The notes under the pieces: generated by a model
The model's database searches: none
What the model was told of the DNA's origin: nothing
The model's input: the letters and a program-made list of their open reading frames with translations, nothing else
Position numbers and translations under genes: made by a program
Shown here: in pieces, positions 14,878 to 22,473 of the stretch
Numbering within the stretch: the stretch's first letter is position 1
Layout: each line of letters begins with the position of its first letter
DNA from: a virus
IMG/VR virus record: IMGVR_UViG_3300009703_001819
Location: 1-32,076 of that record
Length of the DNA: 32,076 bases
Reading direction: 5' to 3' (one strand)

Positions 14878-15113
14878 TGAAAAAAGTAGTTTTATATTCT
14901 AAAAATTTATGTGGATATTGCACAATGGCTAAAACTTGGTTAAACAATAAAGGCATTCAATATGAAGAAATCAGTATTGAAGAGCCAGAATTACGTGAAA
15001 AATTCATGCGTGATTATCCACAATTACGTCAAATGCCACAGATTTTCATAGATGATGTAAATATTGGCGGATATCAGCAGTTAATCAAACTAGACGAATC
15101 AGCTTTAAAATAG
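14877..15113 (+). CDS. Glutaredoxin
   Basis: This 78-residue, dithiol-type glutaredoxin has the CGYC active site (12-15) after the first strand, a cis-Pro motif QMPQIF (about 56-61) and the GGYQQL glutathione-binding end (about 68-73). It should reduce disulphides with glutathione, for example on ribonucleotide reductase or the phage peroxiredoxin (8883). It overlaps the protease stop by one base (TAATG). The late promoter starts directly after its stop. Confidence 0.94.
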   Translation: MKKVVLYSKNLCGYCTMAKTWLNNKGIQYEEISIEEPELREKFMRDYPQLRQMPQIFIDDVNIGGYQQLIKLDESALK

Positions 15114-15121
15114 TATAAATA
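15114..15121 (+). promoter_or_regulatory. T4-type late promoter TATAAATA
   Basis: An exact match to the T4 late -10 box TATAAATA, placed 8 bases before the ATG at 15130. It is the only exact copy I found in an intergenic position. In T4 this box is read by RNA polymerase with gp55/gp33 and the gp45 clamp. It heads a run of nine head-to-tail genes ending in the spanins, which fits late expression. No ribosome-binding site fits between the box and the ATG, so this mRNA may also be almost leaderless. Confidence 0.75.
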
Positions 15122-15129
15122 TAAGTGTT

Positions 15130-15639
15130 ATGGAAGCAGACAATATAGTTAATAATCATTATGCAGTACACAAAAGCACTAGCCTTTTGGACGCATTACT
15201 TGAATTTGAAAAAGCATTAGATGAAATGGGTTTATATACCTATAAAAATTGGGATCAAGGCGAAATTGTTGAAGGTCCTAGAGTTAGTAGGTATTGGGTT
15301 GAAACAACTTTAATGTATCCATTAAATGAAATGCCAGATCCGTCAGGTGGACAAAGATTATTAGGTTATGATTGTAAAGTATCTTATAAAAAAGATAGTT
15401 ATAAGTCTCCACGCAAAGTTGAGTCATATGATGACTATCAGCCAGGAACTAGAAAACCAAAAGTTGATGAAGTTCCAGTTTGGTTAGTTAATGTTAAAAT
15501 GCCTAAGAAGTTTTTAGAAAACTTTAATTTAGAATTAGATGCAGATGCAACAGATCAAACAGTTGTTGACCAAGAAGCCAAACAGCAAGGGCAAGAGGAA
15601 GGATTGAGCGATGAAGCTTTACTCACTGATCAAGAGTAG
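15130..15639 (+). CDS. Probable late (virion-related) protein
   Basis: The 169-residue product has a helical N-terminus (STSLLDALLEFEKALDEMG), then a strand-rich region with VSRYWVETTLMYP and a VWLVNVKMPKKF strand, and a Gln/Glu/Asp-rich tail. It is first in the unit driven by the late box, which suggests a structural or assembly role. I recognise the pattern from marine T4-like phages but not a T4 gene number. The 3' end overlaps the next gene by 29 bases. Confidence 0.65.
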   Translation: MEADNIVNNHYAVHKSTSLLDALLEFEKALDEMGLYTYKNWDQGEIVEGPRVSRYWVETTLMYPLNEMPDPSGGQRLLGYDCKVSYKKDSYKSPRKVESYDDYQPGTRKPKVDEVPVWLVNVKMPKKFLENFNLELDADATDQTVVDQEAKQQGQEEGLSDEALLTDQE

Positions 15640-16033
15640 AACAGATGAAGGTTTAAGACCAAATGATTTACAACATTTGATTTTAAACAAAGTTAGCATC
15701 GATGAGTTTGAACCAAAAAGTGGTGACTCAAGTGAAATCCTTGTAATGGGCTTGTATGCCAAAGATGAAGAACCTGCAAGAGATTTAAGTAGATTTATTG
15801 AAAGAGGCTATATTGATGTAATTGATACAGAAGTATCGCCTGGTCCAGATGAAGATGGAAATTACATGGTGTTTGTAGAAATAGACAAAAATAAAAATAC
15901 TATGAAAACAGTTTCAGAAGTATTGCATGATATTAAAACTATTACAGCAGTTACAGAATGGAATTTAAATTTTTATAAAGGTGGATCACATTCATTAACA
16001 GAAGAAATGATTAAAAAAGCAATCAGAGGTTAA
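15611..16033 (+). CDS. Probable late (virion-related) conserved protein
   Basis: The 140-residue product has a mixed alpha/beta layout with EVSPGPDEDGNYMVFVEIDK (about 76-95) as its most conserved-looking block, preceded by a helix with ARDLSRFIERGY. It reads like a family found in cyanophages and other marine T4-like phages, so a virion or assembly role is plausible; no function is known to me. It overlaps the preceding gene by 29 bases, and its stop shares one base with the IF-1 start. Confidence 0.7.
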   Translation: MKLYSLIKSRTDEGLRPNDLQHLILNKVSIDEFEPKSGDSSEILVMGLYAKDEEPARDLSRFIERGYIDVIDTEVSPGPDEDGNYMVFVEIDKNKNTMKTVSEVLHDIKTITAVTEWNLNFYKGGSHSLTEEMIKKAIRG

Positions 16034-16251
16034 TGGGCAAAGAGAATATTATAACAATGAGCGGTATGGTGACGTCAATATTACCAGCCGGAATGTTTAA
16101 AATAAAATTAGATAACGGTCATGATGTGATAGGTCATTTAAGTGGTAAAATGAGAAAGAACCATATTAAGATTTTAGACAATGACAAAGTTGATATTGAA
16201 CTATCAACATATGATGTTACTAAAGGAAGAATAGTATACAGGTACAAATAG
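16033..16251 (+). CDS. infA: Translation initiation factor IF-1
   Basis: The 72-residue length equals E. coli IF-1 and the two align end to end without gaps. By hand, against my recollection of the E. coli protein, a little over half the positions match. The OB-fold hallmarks are present: MFKIKLDNGH (21-30), the ribosome-contact block HLSGKMRKN (35-43), the ILDNDKV turn (47-53), and YDVTKGRIVYR (60-70). IF-1 occupies the ribosomal A site during initiation with IF-2 and IF-3. The ATG shares one base with the previous stop, with AGAGG upstream. It lies inside the unit that starts at the late box and ends with the spanins, so it is probably made late. It may favour phage mRNA initiation, including the leaderless messages predicted here. 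Confidence 0.95.
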   Translation: MGKENIITMSGMVTSILPAGMFKIKLDNGHDVIGHLSGKMRKNHIKILDNDKVDIELSTYDVTKGRIVYRYK

Positions 16252-16252
16252 T

Positions 16253-16546
16253 ATGTGGGAATATATTACAACAATGATAAGTGCAATGTTCACAGATAGA
16301 TTATGGATGTGGACAGCAATAGCAGGTGCTATATTTGGTGCTTTGTTTATTGCTTATATGCGTAACACAAGAATTGCTGTGTGGGTTTATGGCAAGTGGG
16401 ACGCAACAATTGATTTCTTTCGTGATAGATACGGTTGGACTTGGCTTAACCAAGACTTAGGTGCTTGGAGAAAAGTACATCCGCAACTAACAAAAGAAAT
16501 AGAGGATATCAAGAGTAGGCTTGATAAACTTGAAAACAAAAAATAA
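16253..16546 (+). CDS. Membrane protein with C-terminal coiled coil
   Basis: The 97-residue product has an amphipathic start, one clear membrane segment (about 19-36, Trp/Ala/Gly/Phe-rich), a Trp-rich linker (YGWTWLNQD region) and a Lys/Glu/Leu coiled coil at the end. It begins 1 base after the IF-1 stop. Placed before the lipase and spanins, it may take part in lysis (a holin-like or anti-holin-like candidate), but this is context only. Confidence 0.65.
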   Translation: MWEYITTMISAMFTDRLWMWTAIAGAIFGALFIAYMRNTRIAVWVYGKWDATIDFFRDRYGWTWLNQDLGAWRKVHPQLTKEIEDIKSRLDKLENKK

Positions 16547-16556
16547 GGAGATGAAC

Positions 16557-16715
16557 ATGAGTTGGTTATTAGACAGATTAAGTGAAAAAGCATCACATGG
16601 TGGACTGGGTTTAGTTGCTGTGGGATTAATTATTTTATTTCTAGGTAGCTGGGTAAACATTGCGGCATACGGCGCAATTGCCTTTGGTGCTTGGCAATTT
16701 TTTACAAGAGGTTAA
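16557..16715 (+). CDS. Tiny hydrophobic protein, holin candidate
   Basis: The product is 52 residues from the ATG at 16557, chosen because AGGAG (16546-16550) sits 6 bases upstream; the ATG at 16551 is too close. A short amphipathic N-terminal helix is followed by two hydrophobic stretches (about 17-34 and 35-50) and a basic end (FFTRG). Size and topology fit a small holin or pinholin, and it lies in a lysis-type unit with lipase and spanins. No sequence family is recognised, so the holin role is a hypothesis. Confidence 0.6.
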   Translation: MSWLLDRLSEKASHGGLGLVAVGLIILFLGSWVNIAAYGAIAFGAWQFFTRG

Positions 16716-16716
16716 T

Positions 16717-17205
16717 ATGAGATTTAGAGAACTAGTTCAGGCAATACAAGAAAGCATGAATTTTACAGCAGGTGCTAAAAGTAAAGACGGATATTGGAGA
16801 GCTTCAGTTGATTCTGGTGATAGATATCATCCAGATGTTTATAAAGCAGACTATCCATATGATGCAGATCCAAAACCAAATCCAGATTACAAACCTGAGC
16901 TAGATCTCAATCTTGCAAACGCAAATATGCGTCAAGTATTTGATGAGTTAGGATACTCAACAGATATAGAAGAATCACCACCAATTGATATAAATGAATT
17001 TATTGGAAGAACAACACAATGGTTAAAAAAAGCAATTAATAAACCATCTCCGGAAGAACCAACAACAGTTGATAGAAGCGGCGGCGGTGCTACAATGATA
17101 AGTGGCGGAAAACCAGAAGGTTATTTTAATGAAGTAATAATGCGTATGAATAAAATCGCACGTATAGGCAAACAACATGGAGCAACTCATGTCTGGGCTG
17201 TTTAA
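16717..17205 (+). CDS. Late-unit hypothetical protein
   Basis: The 162-residue product starts 1 base after the previous stop. It contains an Asp/Pro/Tyr-rich linker (about 38-65), a helix with NANMRQVFDELGY, a Pro/Thr-rich spacer, a Gly/Ser turn (SGGGATMISGGKPEGY) and a C-terminal basic helix (NEVIMRMNKIARIGKQHG). Glycine-rich loop and helix layouts of this kind occur in enzymes, but I recognise no family. It overlaps the lipase start. An endolysin has not been identified in this unit, so this gene is one place to look for it, without direct evidence. Confidence 0.6.
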   Translation: MRFRELVQAIQESMNFTAGAKSKDGYWRASVDSGDRYHPDVYKADYPYDADPKPNPDYKPELDLNLANANMRQVFDELGYSTDIEESPPIDINEFIGRTTQWLKKAINKPSPEEPTTVDRSGGGATMISGGKPEGYFNEVIMRMNKIARIGKQHGATHVWAV

Positions 17206-17983
17206 TATTGTTGTTGATGAATGGCATCAAGAAACAGCATTACTTTTTTCAAAATTAAGTGGTGCGGCATATTACACGCCTAAAGCATTTATACATTTTT
17301 TACGTAAACAAGAATTAGATCATCTTAAGTATGAGTTTGTTGATAGAAATGGATCTCAAGCATACGTACTTTGGGATGATAAAAACTTTATTATATCTTT
17401 TAGAGGTACACAACCAACAGAAATGAAAGATGTTTTTTCTGATATGAAATTTTGGAAAAGACCAGCATGGGAAGGTGGAAGAGTACACACAGGATTTGCT
17501 ACTTATGTAGATGAAATTTGGGATCAAATAAAAGTTATATTTTTTAAGCACGGAGTAAATCCAGAAACAGGTAAAACTAAAAAAGTTTATACAACAGGGC
17601 ACTCATTAGGTGCCGCGGCGGCAACTATTGCGGCTTCACGTTTAGGAACATTTGCTAGAGGATGTTTTACTTATGGATCTCCAAGAACAGGTAATAAAAA
17701 ATTTATAAACACAATTAAATGTCCAGTATGGAGATTTAGAAATCAAAGAGATTTAGTTACTAGAGTTCCTTTTATACTTTTAGGATTTAAGCACGTTGGT
17801 AAATTTTGTTATATTGATCGTAATCATGAAATACGTATTGGTGCAGTAAAGTTTTGGAAATTATTTAAAGATAGCATAGCAAGTATTTTTAATAAAAAAG
17901 TAGCTGATGGTTTTGTAGATCATAGCATTGGCGATTATAGTAAATACATAGAGAACTGTGATACAGTTTATAGGAAAAAATAA
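17189..17983 (+). CDS. Class 3 (alpha/beta-hydrolase) lipase
   Basis: The product is 264 residues from the ATG at 17189 (GGAG 6 bases upstream; the ATG at 17177 lacks a site). The fold is that of fungal-type class 3 lipases: FIISFRGTQP (oxyanion strand and turn), the nucleophile elbow TTGHSLGAA with Ser139, then FTYGSPRTGN, RNQRDLVTRVP carrying the probable catalytic Asp, and a late DHSIGDY supplying the probable His. It has no signal peptide. It should cleave acyl esters such as phospholipids, so it could help disrupt host membranes at lysis. It lies between small membrane proteins and the spanins. Confidence 0.9.
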   Translation: MSGLFNIVVDEWHQETALLFSKLSGAAYYTPKAFIHFLRKQELDHLKYEFVDRNGSQAYVLWDDKNFIISFRGTQPTEMKDVFSDMKFWKRPAWEGGRVHTGFATYVDEIWDQIKVIFFKHGVNPETGKTKKVYTTGHSLGAAAATIAASRLGTFARGCFTYGSPRTGNKKFINTIKCPVWRFRNQRDLVTRVPFILLGFKHVGKFCYIDRNHEIRIGAVKFWKLFKDSIASIFNKKVADGFVDHSIGDYSKYIENCDTVYRKK

Positions 17984-18453
17984 TGTTTGGATTTAGATTA
18001 ATATTTATGGCACTTCTTATGTCAGCTATAGCTGGCGCAGGATTGTACGTTATGAAATTACGTTCTGATAATGCTATACTAAAAGCAAATCAAATACAAT
18101 TAGAACAAAGTATCAATTCGCAACAAGAATTATTAGATCAACAGAAAAAAGACTTTGAAGAAATTCTACAATCAAATAGAAAACTAAACAGTCTTATTAA
18201 TGTTCTACAACAAGACTTAAAAGATTTAGATAAAAGATTTAACAAAAAGAAAAGAGATATTGGTAAACTTGCTGTTGAACGAGCAGAATCAATTGAAAGA
18301 ATAATAAACAAAGGTGCTGAAAATGCCGCAAGATGTATTGAATTGGCATCAGGAGCACCACACACAGAAGAGGAGTTGAAGGCAACTACAAGGTCGAAGA
18401 TTAATCCAGAATGTCCGGCACTAGCAAATCCTTCATACGTACCATATGAATAA
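17983..18453 (+). CDS. Rz-like inner-membrane spanin
   Basis: The 156-residue product has one N-terminal membrane segment (about 4-23), a long charged coiled coil (about 26-105) in the periplasm and a short C-terminal part with two cysteines and Pro-rich ends. This is the i-spanin layout. The next gene encodes a small lipoprotein and overlaps it by 8 bases, as in Rz/Rz1 pairs. Spanins fuse inner and outer membranes in the last step of lysis of Gram-negative hosts. Confidence 0.8.
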   Translation: MFGFRLIFMALLMSAIAGAGLYVMKLRSDNAILKANQIQLEQSINSQQELLDQQKKDFEEILQSNRKLNSLINVLQQDLKDLDKRFNKKKRDIGKLAVERAESIERIINKGAENAARCIELASGAPHTEEELKATTRSKINPECPALANPSYVPYE

Positions 18454-18826
18454 GATAATTTTAATAATACTAACAACAATTTTATTAACTGGTTGTGCAA
18501 TTGGAGAAAGAAAAATAAAAATATTTTCAGTTGAAGAGCCAAGACAAAAATTAGATTATCCAATGCCAACTCCATTAGAACTTGAAAAAGTAAAATGGAT
18601 TATCATTAATAGCGAAAATGCTGATGAAGTGTTTGCTAAAATGGAAGCAGAAGGATTGGATCCTGTACTATTTGGTTTGTCAGATAAAGACTTTGAATTG
18701 CTGGCCAAAAACTTTGCACAAATTAGAGCAAAACTTCAAGAAACAAATACTCTTTTAGAAGAATATAAAAAGTACTATGAAGAGTATGAAGAAGAGCAAA
18801 CAGAAAAAGACAACAAACCTAAATAA
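18446..18826 (+). CDS. Lipoprotein, probable outer-membrane spanin (Rz1-like)
   Basis: The 126-residue product has a lipoprotein signal (MNKIILIILTTILLTGC) with lipobox LTGC, so Cys17 should be lipidated and the protein sent to the outer membrane. A short Pro-containing linker (about 35-45) is followed by a helical region and a very charged Glu/Lys coiled-coil tail. It is longer than lambda Rz1, but the order after an i-spanin and the late-unit position support an o-spanin. It is the last gene of the late unit. Confidence 0.78.
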   Translation: MNKIILIILTTILLTGCAIGERKIKIFSVEEPRQKLDYPMPTPLELEKVKWIIINSENADEVFAKMEAEGLDPVLFGLSDKDFELLAKNFAQIRAKLQETNTLLEEYKKYYEEYEEEQTEKDNKPK

Positions 18827-18830
18827 TTAC

Positions 18831-18858
18831 TTGACTTTCTTGTAATCTGTTATATACT
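18831..18858 (+). promoter_or_regulatory. Sigma70-type promoter, leaderless start for dnaJ
   Basis: TTGACT (18831-18836), 16 bp, TATACT (18853-18858), overlapped by TATAAT (18858-18863). With the -10 at 18853-18858, transcription should start at about 18865, exactly where the dnaJ ATG lies. The 6-base gap between -10 and ATG equals that at 3563/3570 and 31266/31273. Confidence 0.75.
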
Positions 18859-18864
18859 ATAATT

Positions 18865-19749
18865 ATGAGCGATTATTACAAAACCCTAGGTGTACAATCT
18901 TCAGCCTCACAAGACGAAATAAAAAGAGCCTATAAAAAATTGGCCAAAGAGCATCACCCTGATGTAAGCAGTGGTGACGGTAATAGATTTAAAGAAATAA
19001 GTGAAGCACATGATACATTAAAAGATCCTCAAAAAAGACAAGAGTATGATTTACAACGTAAGTTTGGATCAAGTCAAGCACCTGGCGGATTTGGATTTAA
19101 TGGTGGAGTTGATGATATAGTTATTAATATGGGAGGTGGTCAAGGCTTTGAAGCAATGTTTGAACAGTTTTTTGGGCATCATCATCCTTTTAGAGGCAGG
19201 CAAACACATAGACAAAGATATAGTAAACCATTACGTAATCAAGATATAAGAATTAATTTAGCAGTTTCATTAGATGACATTTATAATAAAGTAGAAAAAG
19301 AATTAATAGTTAAAACACCAGACGGATCAAATAAAAATGTAAAAGTTGAAATACCAGTAACAGCAGATGATGGATCACAAATTAAATTTTCAGGACTTGG
19401 TTCGGCTAAACATCATGAATTACGTCCAGGAGATTTGTATGTTGTTCTTTCATTGTATCCACATCCAAATTATACCAAAAAAGGTTATGACTTATATACT
19501 ACAGTTGACGTTGATGTGTTTGATGCGTTAGCAGGAACTGACATTATTGTAAATCATTTCGCTGGAAAAGTAAAAGTTATAGTACCACCTTTAACAGAAC
19601 CAGATAGTATAATTAGACTTAAAGGAAAAGGTATGCCAACAACATCAGGAACTTTTGGAAACTTGTATATTAAACTAAATTATTCTATACCATCAACATT
19701 AACTGATGAGCAAAAAGAACTAATTTCTAAATTAAAAGGAAAAAACTAA
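18865..19749 (+). CDS. DnaJ/CbpA-type J-domain co-chaperone
   Basis: The 294-residue product has a J domain (1-65) with HPD at 31-33, then a Gly/Phe-rich region (about 70-120, including GGFGFNGG and FFGHHHPF), then two C-terminal beta domains with PVTADDGSQIKFSGLGS and the HPNYTKKGYDLY block. It has no CxxCxGxG zinc repeats, so it is a type II (CbpA-like) protein, close to CbpA length (306). It should activate host DnaK to fold or remodel proteins. It is first in the unit with peptide deformylase and ClpA, and is predicted to be read from a leaderless mRNA. The stop shares bases with the next start (TAATG). Confidence 0.95.
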   Translation: MSDYYKTLGVQSSASQDEIKRAYKKLAKEHHPDVSSGDGNRFKEISEAHDTLKDPQKRQEYDLQRKFGSSQAPGGFGFNGGVDDIVINMGGGQGFEAMFEQFFGHHHPFRGRQTHRQRYSKPLRNQDIRINLAVSLDDIYNKVEKELIVKTPDGSNKNVKVEIPVTADDGSQIKFSGLGSAKHHELRPGDLYVVLSLYPHPNYTKKGYDLYTTVDVDVFDALAGTDIIVNHFAGKVKVIVPPLTEPDSIIRLKGKGMPTTSGTFGNLYIKLNYSIPSTLTDEQKELISKLKGKN

Positions 19750-20246
19750 TGGAACTAGTTTATGCACCATCAGAAATTTTAAAAACACCCACAATAACTG
19801 TTGACGAAGACATGGATAATATAGTAAAATATGGGAAAGAAATGTACGACTTGATGATTAAAAGTCATGGTGTTGGATTAGCGGCACCACAAGTTGGTAT
19901 TAACAAGAGTTTTTTTATTATGGGAAGCAAAGAGTCGTATACAGTTATTACTAATCCAAAGATCATTGAAACAAGCAACGAAATGGTTAAAATGCAAGAA
20001 GGGTGTTTAAGTTTTCCTGATTTATGGCTACAAGTTTTACGTCCAGATAATGTAACTGTAGAATATGTAAATACTATAGGGAAGAAGGTAACGGAAAAGT
20101 TAGAAGGAATGGTGTCAAGAATATTTCAACATGAAACTGATCACTTAAACGGTATAACTTACGATACTTTAGTTTCAAGGTTAGCATTAGATATTGCTAG
20201 ACGTAAACAAAATAAAATATGGAGAAAAAATGGCAGAAGAGTTTGA
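19749..20246 (+). CDS. def: Peptide deformylase
   Basis: This 165-residue enzyme removes the formyl group from new protein chains at the ribosome exit. All three motifs are intact: GVGLAAPQVG (41-50), EGCLSFP (84-90) and HETDH (128-132), giving metal ligands C86, H128 and H132 and catalytic E129. The C-terminal helix is basic and short. Phage deformylases are known in marine phages. It overlaps dnaJ by one base and the clpA-like gene by 17 bases, so the three should be made together. Confidence 0.97.
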   Translation: MELVYAPSEILKTPTITVDEDMDNIVKYGKEMYDLMIKSHGVGLAAPQVGINKSFFIMGSKESYTVITNPKIIETSNEMVKMQEGCLSFPDLWLQVLRPDNVTVEYVNTIGKKVTEKLEGMVSRIFQHETDHLNGITYDTLVSRLALDIARRKQNKIWRKNGRRV

Positions 20247-22473
20247 TCCAATAGAACAGGTCCTTGATAGGGCAATGGAATATGCATCTGAACGTAATCA
20301 TGAATATGTAGTTTTAGAACATCTATTATTATCACTAATGGAAGAAAAAGATATACAAAATCTTATTAGTGAAATTGGTGGTGAAACAGATGAGATTATG
20401 CATGACTGTATGGATTATATTGAAAATAAATTAAAAGATATTGTTATAGAATCAGAAGAAGCCCCAAGAAAAACTTCTGCATTAGAAAGAGTATTCAACA
20501 GAGCAGTAACACAGGTTATTTTCTCTGGTAGAAAAAAATTAGGTATTAAAGATGTGTTTGTAAGTTTGTTAAGTGAAAAACAAAGTTATGCATTGCACTT
20601 TTTAAAGAAACACAAAGTTAGTAGACAGTCAATTATTGAACAACTAACAAAAGAACGTTATGGTGAAGAAGGTGGATTACAAGAACGTGGTATGCCAGGA
20701 CAGCCTGGTGGTAATCCAGCAATCAACTTCCAAGATTTTTGTACAGATTTAAACAAAGAAGCAAAAGAAGGTCGTGTTGATGATTTAATTGGTAGAGCGG
20801 AAGAAGTAGATGATATTGTGCATATTCTTGCAAGACGTAAAAAGAACAATGTTATTATTTGTGGTGAACCTGGTGTAGGTAAAACAGCAATTGCTGAAGG
20901 ACTTGCTAAAAAAATTATTAATAAAGAAGTTCCAGATACTCTTAAAGACAAAATAGTATATAGTTTAGATGTTTCATCATTAGTTGCTGGTACAAAATTT
21001 AGAGGTGACTTTGAAGAACGTGCAAAAGTAGTTTTAGATGAATTAAAAAAACGTAAAGATACTATTTTGTTTATTGATGAAATTCACCAAATTATGGGAG
21101 CGGGTAGTGCCGGACAATCTAATTTAGATTTTGGTACACTATTAAAACCAATACTTGCAAAAGGTAAACTATTATGTATTGGTACAACAACATTTGAAGA
21201 GTATAGAGAAAACTTTGAAAAAGATCGTGCTTTAATGAGACGTTTCCAAAGATTAGATTTAGATGAGCCTTCAAAAGAAGATACAAAACAGATTTTAAAT
21301 GGTATTAAAAAGTATTATGAAAAATTCCATAAAGTAAAATATGATGATGGTACAATTGATTTAGCAGTTGAACTTGCAGGTAGATTTGTACATGGTAAAT
21401 TTTTACCTGATAAAGCAATTGATGTAATTGATGCCGCAGGCGCAAAAGCAAGATTGGCAGAAGCACCATCAGTAACAGAAAAAATGATACAACAGCAAGT
21501 TAGTAAAATATCTAAAGTGCCTATGGACATTATTGATGAAAAACAAACTGATAATTATGCTGGACTAGAAGGAAAAGTTAAAGCAAAAGTATTTGGACAA
21601 AATGAAGCAATTGAAAAACTTGTTGATTCAATTATGATTGCTAAAGCAGGTCTAAGACCTTATAATAAACCAATAGGATCATACTTGTTTGTAGGTCCAA
21701 CAGGTGTTGGTAAAACAGAAGTATGTAGACAACTTGCAGATTCATTAGGTATTAAATTATTAAAATATGATATGTCTGAATATCAAGAAAAGCATTCTGT
21801 ATCTAAACTAATTGGTGCTCCTCCGGGGTATGTAGGTTATGCAGAAGGTTCAATTGGATCTGGACAATTAATTAATGATGTTGAAGACAATCCAAATTGT
21901 GTATTACTATTAGATGAAGTAGAAAAATCAGCACCAGAAGTATTACAAGTATTATTACAAGTAATGGATGATGGTAAATTAACTTCGTCAACAGGTAAAA
22001 TGGTAATGTTTAATAAAGTAATTTTATGTTTAACATCTAACTTAGGTGCTCAAGCAAGTGAGAAACCACCAATGGGTATTGGTAAACCAGAAAATATTAA
22101 TCAATCAGATGATTATGTAAAAGACTTTTTTGCTCCTGAGTTTAGAAACAGATTAGATGCAACAATTAAATTTAACAAACTAACTAAAGACGAAATTGTT
22201 AAAATTGTTCATAAAGTTAAAGATGAAACAAATGAAATGCTTAAAGAGAAAAATGTTATCATTGAATTAGATGCAATGGCAGTACAATGGATTTGTGATA
22301 AAGGTTATGATCCGTCAATGGGTGCAAGACCAATGCAACGTGTATTTGATCAAGATATTAAAAAACCATTAGCAAAAGAAATATTATTTGGAAAACTAAT
22401 TAATGGCGGAACAGTAATGGTTAGAATTGCAAATGACAAAGTAGAATTGGAAATTAATTCAAATGCAGTTTAA
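20230..22473 (+). CDS. ClpA-type AAA+ protein unfoldase
   Basis: The product is 747 residues from the ATG at 20230 (GGAG at 20221), against 758 for E. coli ClpA. The Clp N-domain (about 1-145) carries two repeat-like helical halves. D1 has Walker A GEPGVGKTA (212-220) and Walker B ILFIDEIH; D2 has Walker A GPTGVGKTE (489-497) and Walker B VLLLDEVE. The GYVGY pore loop and the FAPEFRNRLD block are present, and there is no ClpB middle coiled coil. At the ClpP-docking loop the E. coli IGL (617-619) is IGK (617-619) here. No ClpP is seen in the window. It should unfold selected proteins, for host ClpP or on its own. Confidence 0.94.
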   Translation: MAEEFDPIEQVLDRAMEYASERNHEYVVLEHLLLSLMEEKDIQNLISEIGGETDEIMHDCMDYIENKLKDIVIESEEAPRKTSALERVFNRAVTQVIFSGRKKLGIKDVFVSLLSEKQSYALHFLKKHKVSRQSIIEQLTKERYGEEGGLQERGMPGQPGGNPAINFQDFCTDLNKEAKEGRVDDLIGRAEEVDDIVHILARRKKNNVIICGEPGVGKTAIAEGLAKKIINKEVPDTLKDKIVYSLDVSSLVAGTKFRGDFEERAKVVLDELKKRKDTILFIDEIHQIMGAGSAGQSNLDFGTLLKPILAKGKLLCIGTTTFEEYRENFEKDRALMRRFQRLDLDEPSKEDTKQILNGIKKYYEKFHKVKYDDGTIDLAVELAGRFVHGKFLPDKAIDVIDAAGAKARLAEAPSVTEKMIQQQVSKISKVPMDIIDEKQTDNYAGLEGKVKAKVFGQNEAIEKLVDSIMIAKAGLRPYNKPIGSYLFVGPTGVGKTEVCRQLADSLGIKLLKYDMSEYQEKHSVSKLIGAPPGYVGYAEGSIGSGQLINDVEDNPNCVLLLDEVEKSAPEVLQVLLQVMDDGKLTSSTGKMVMFNKVILCLTSNLGAQASEKPPMGIGKPENINQSDDYVKDFFAPEFRNRLDATIKFNKLTKDEIVKIVHKVKDETNEMLKEKNVIIELDAMAVQWICDKGYDPSMGARPMQRVFDQDIKKPLAKEILFGKLINGGTVMVRIANDKVELEINSNAV

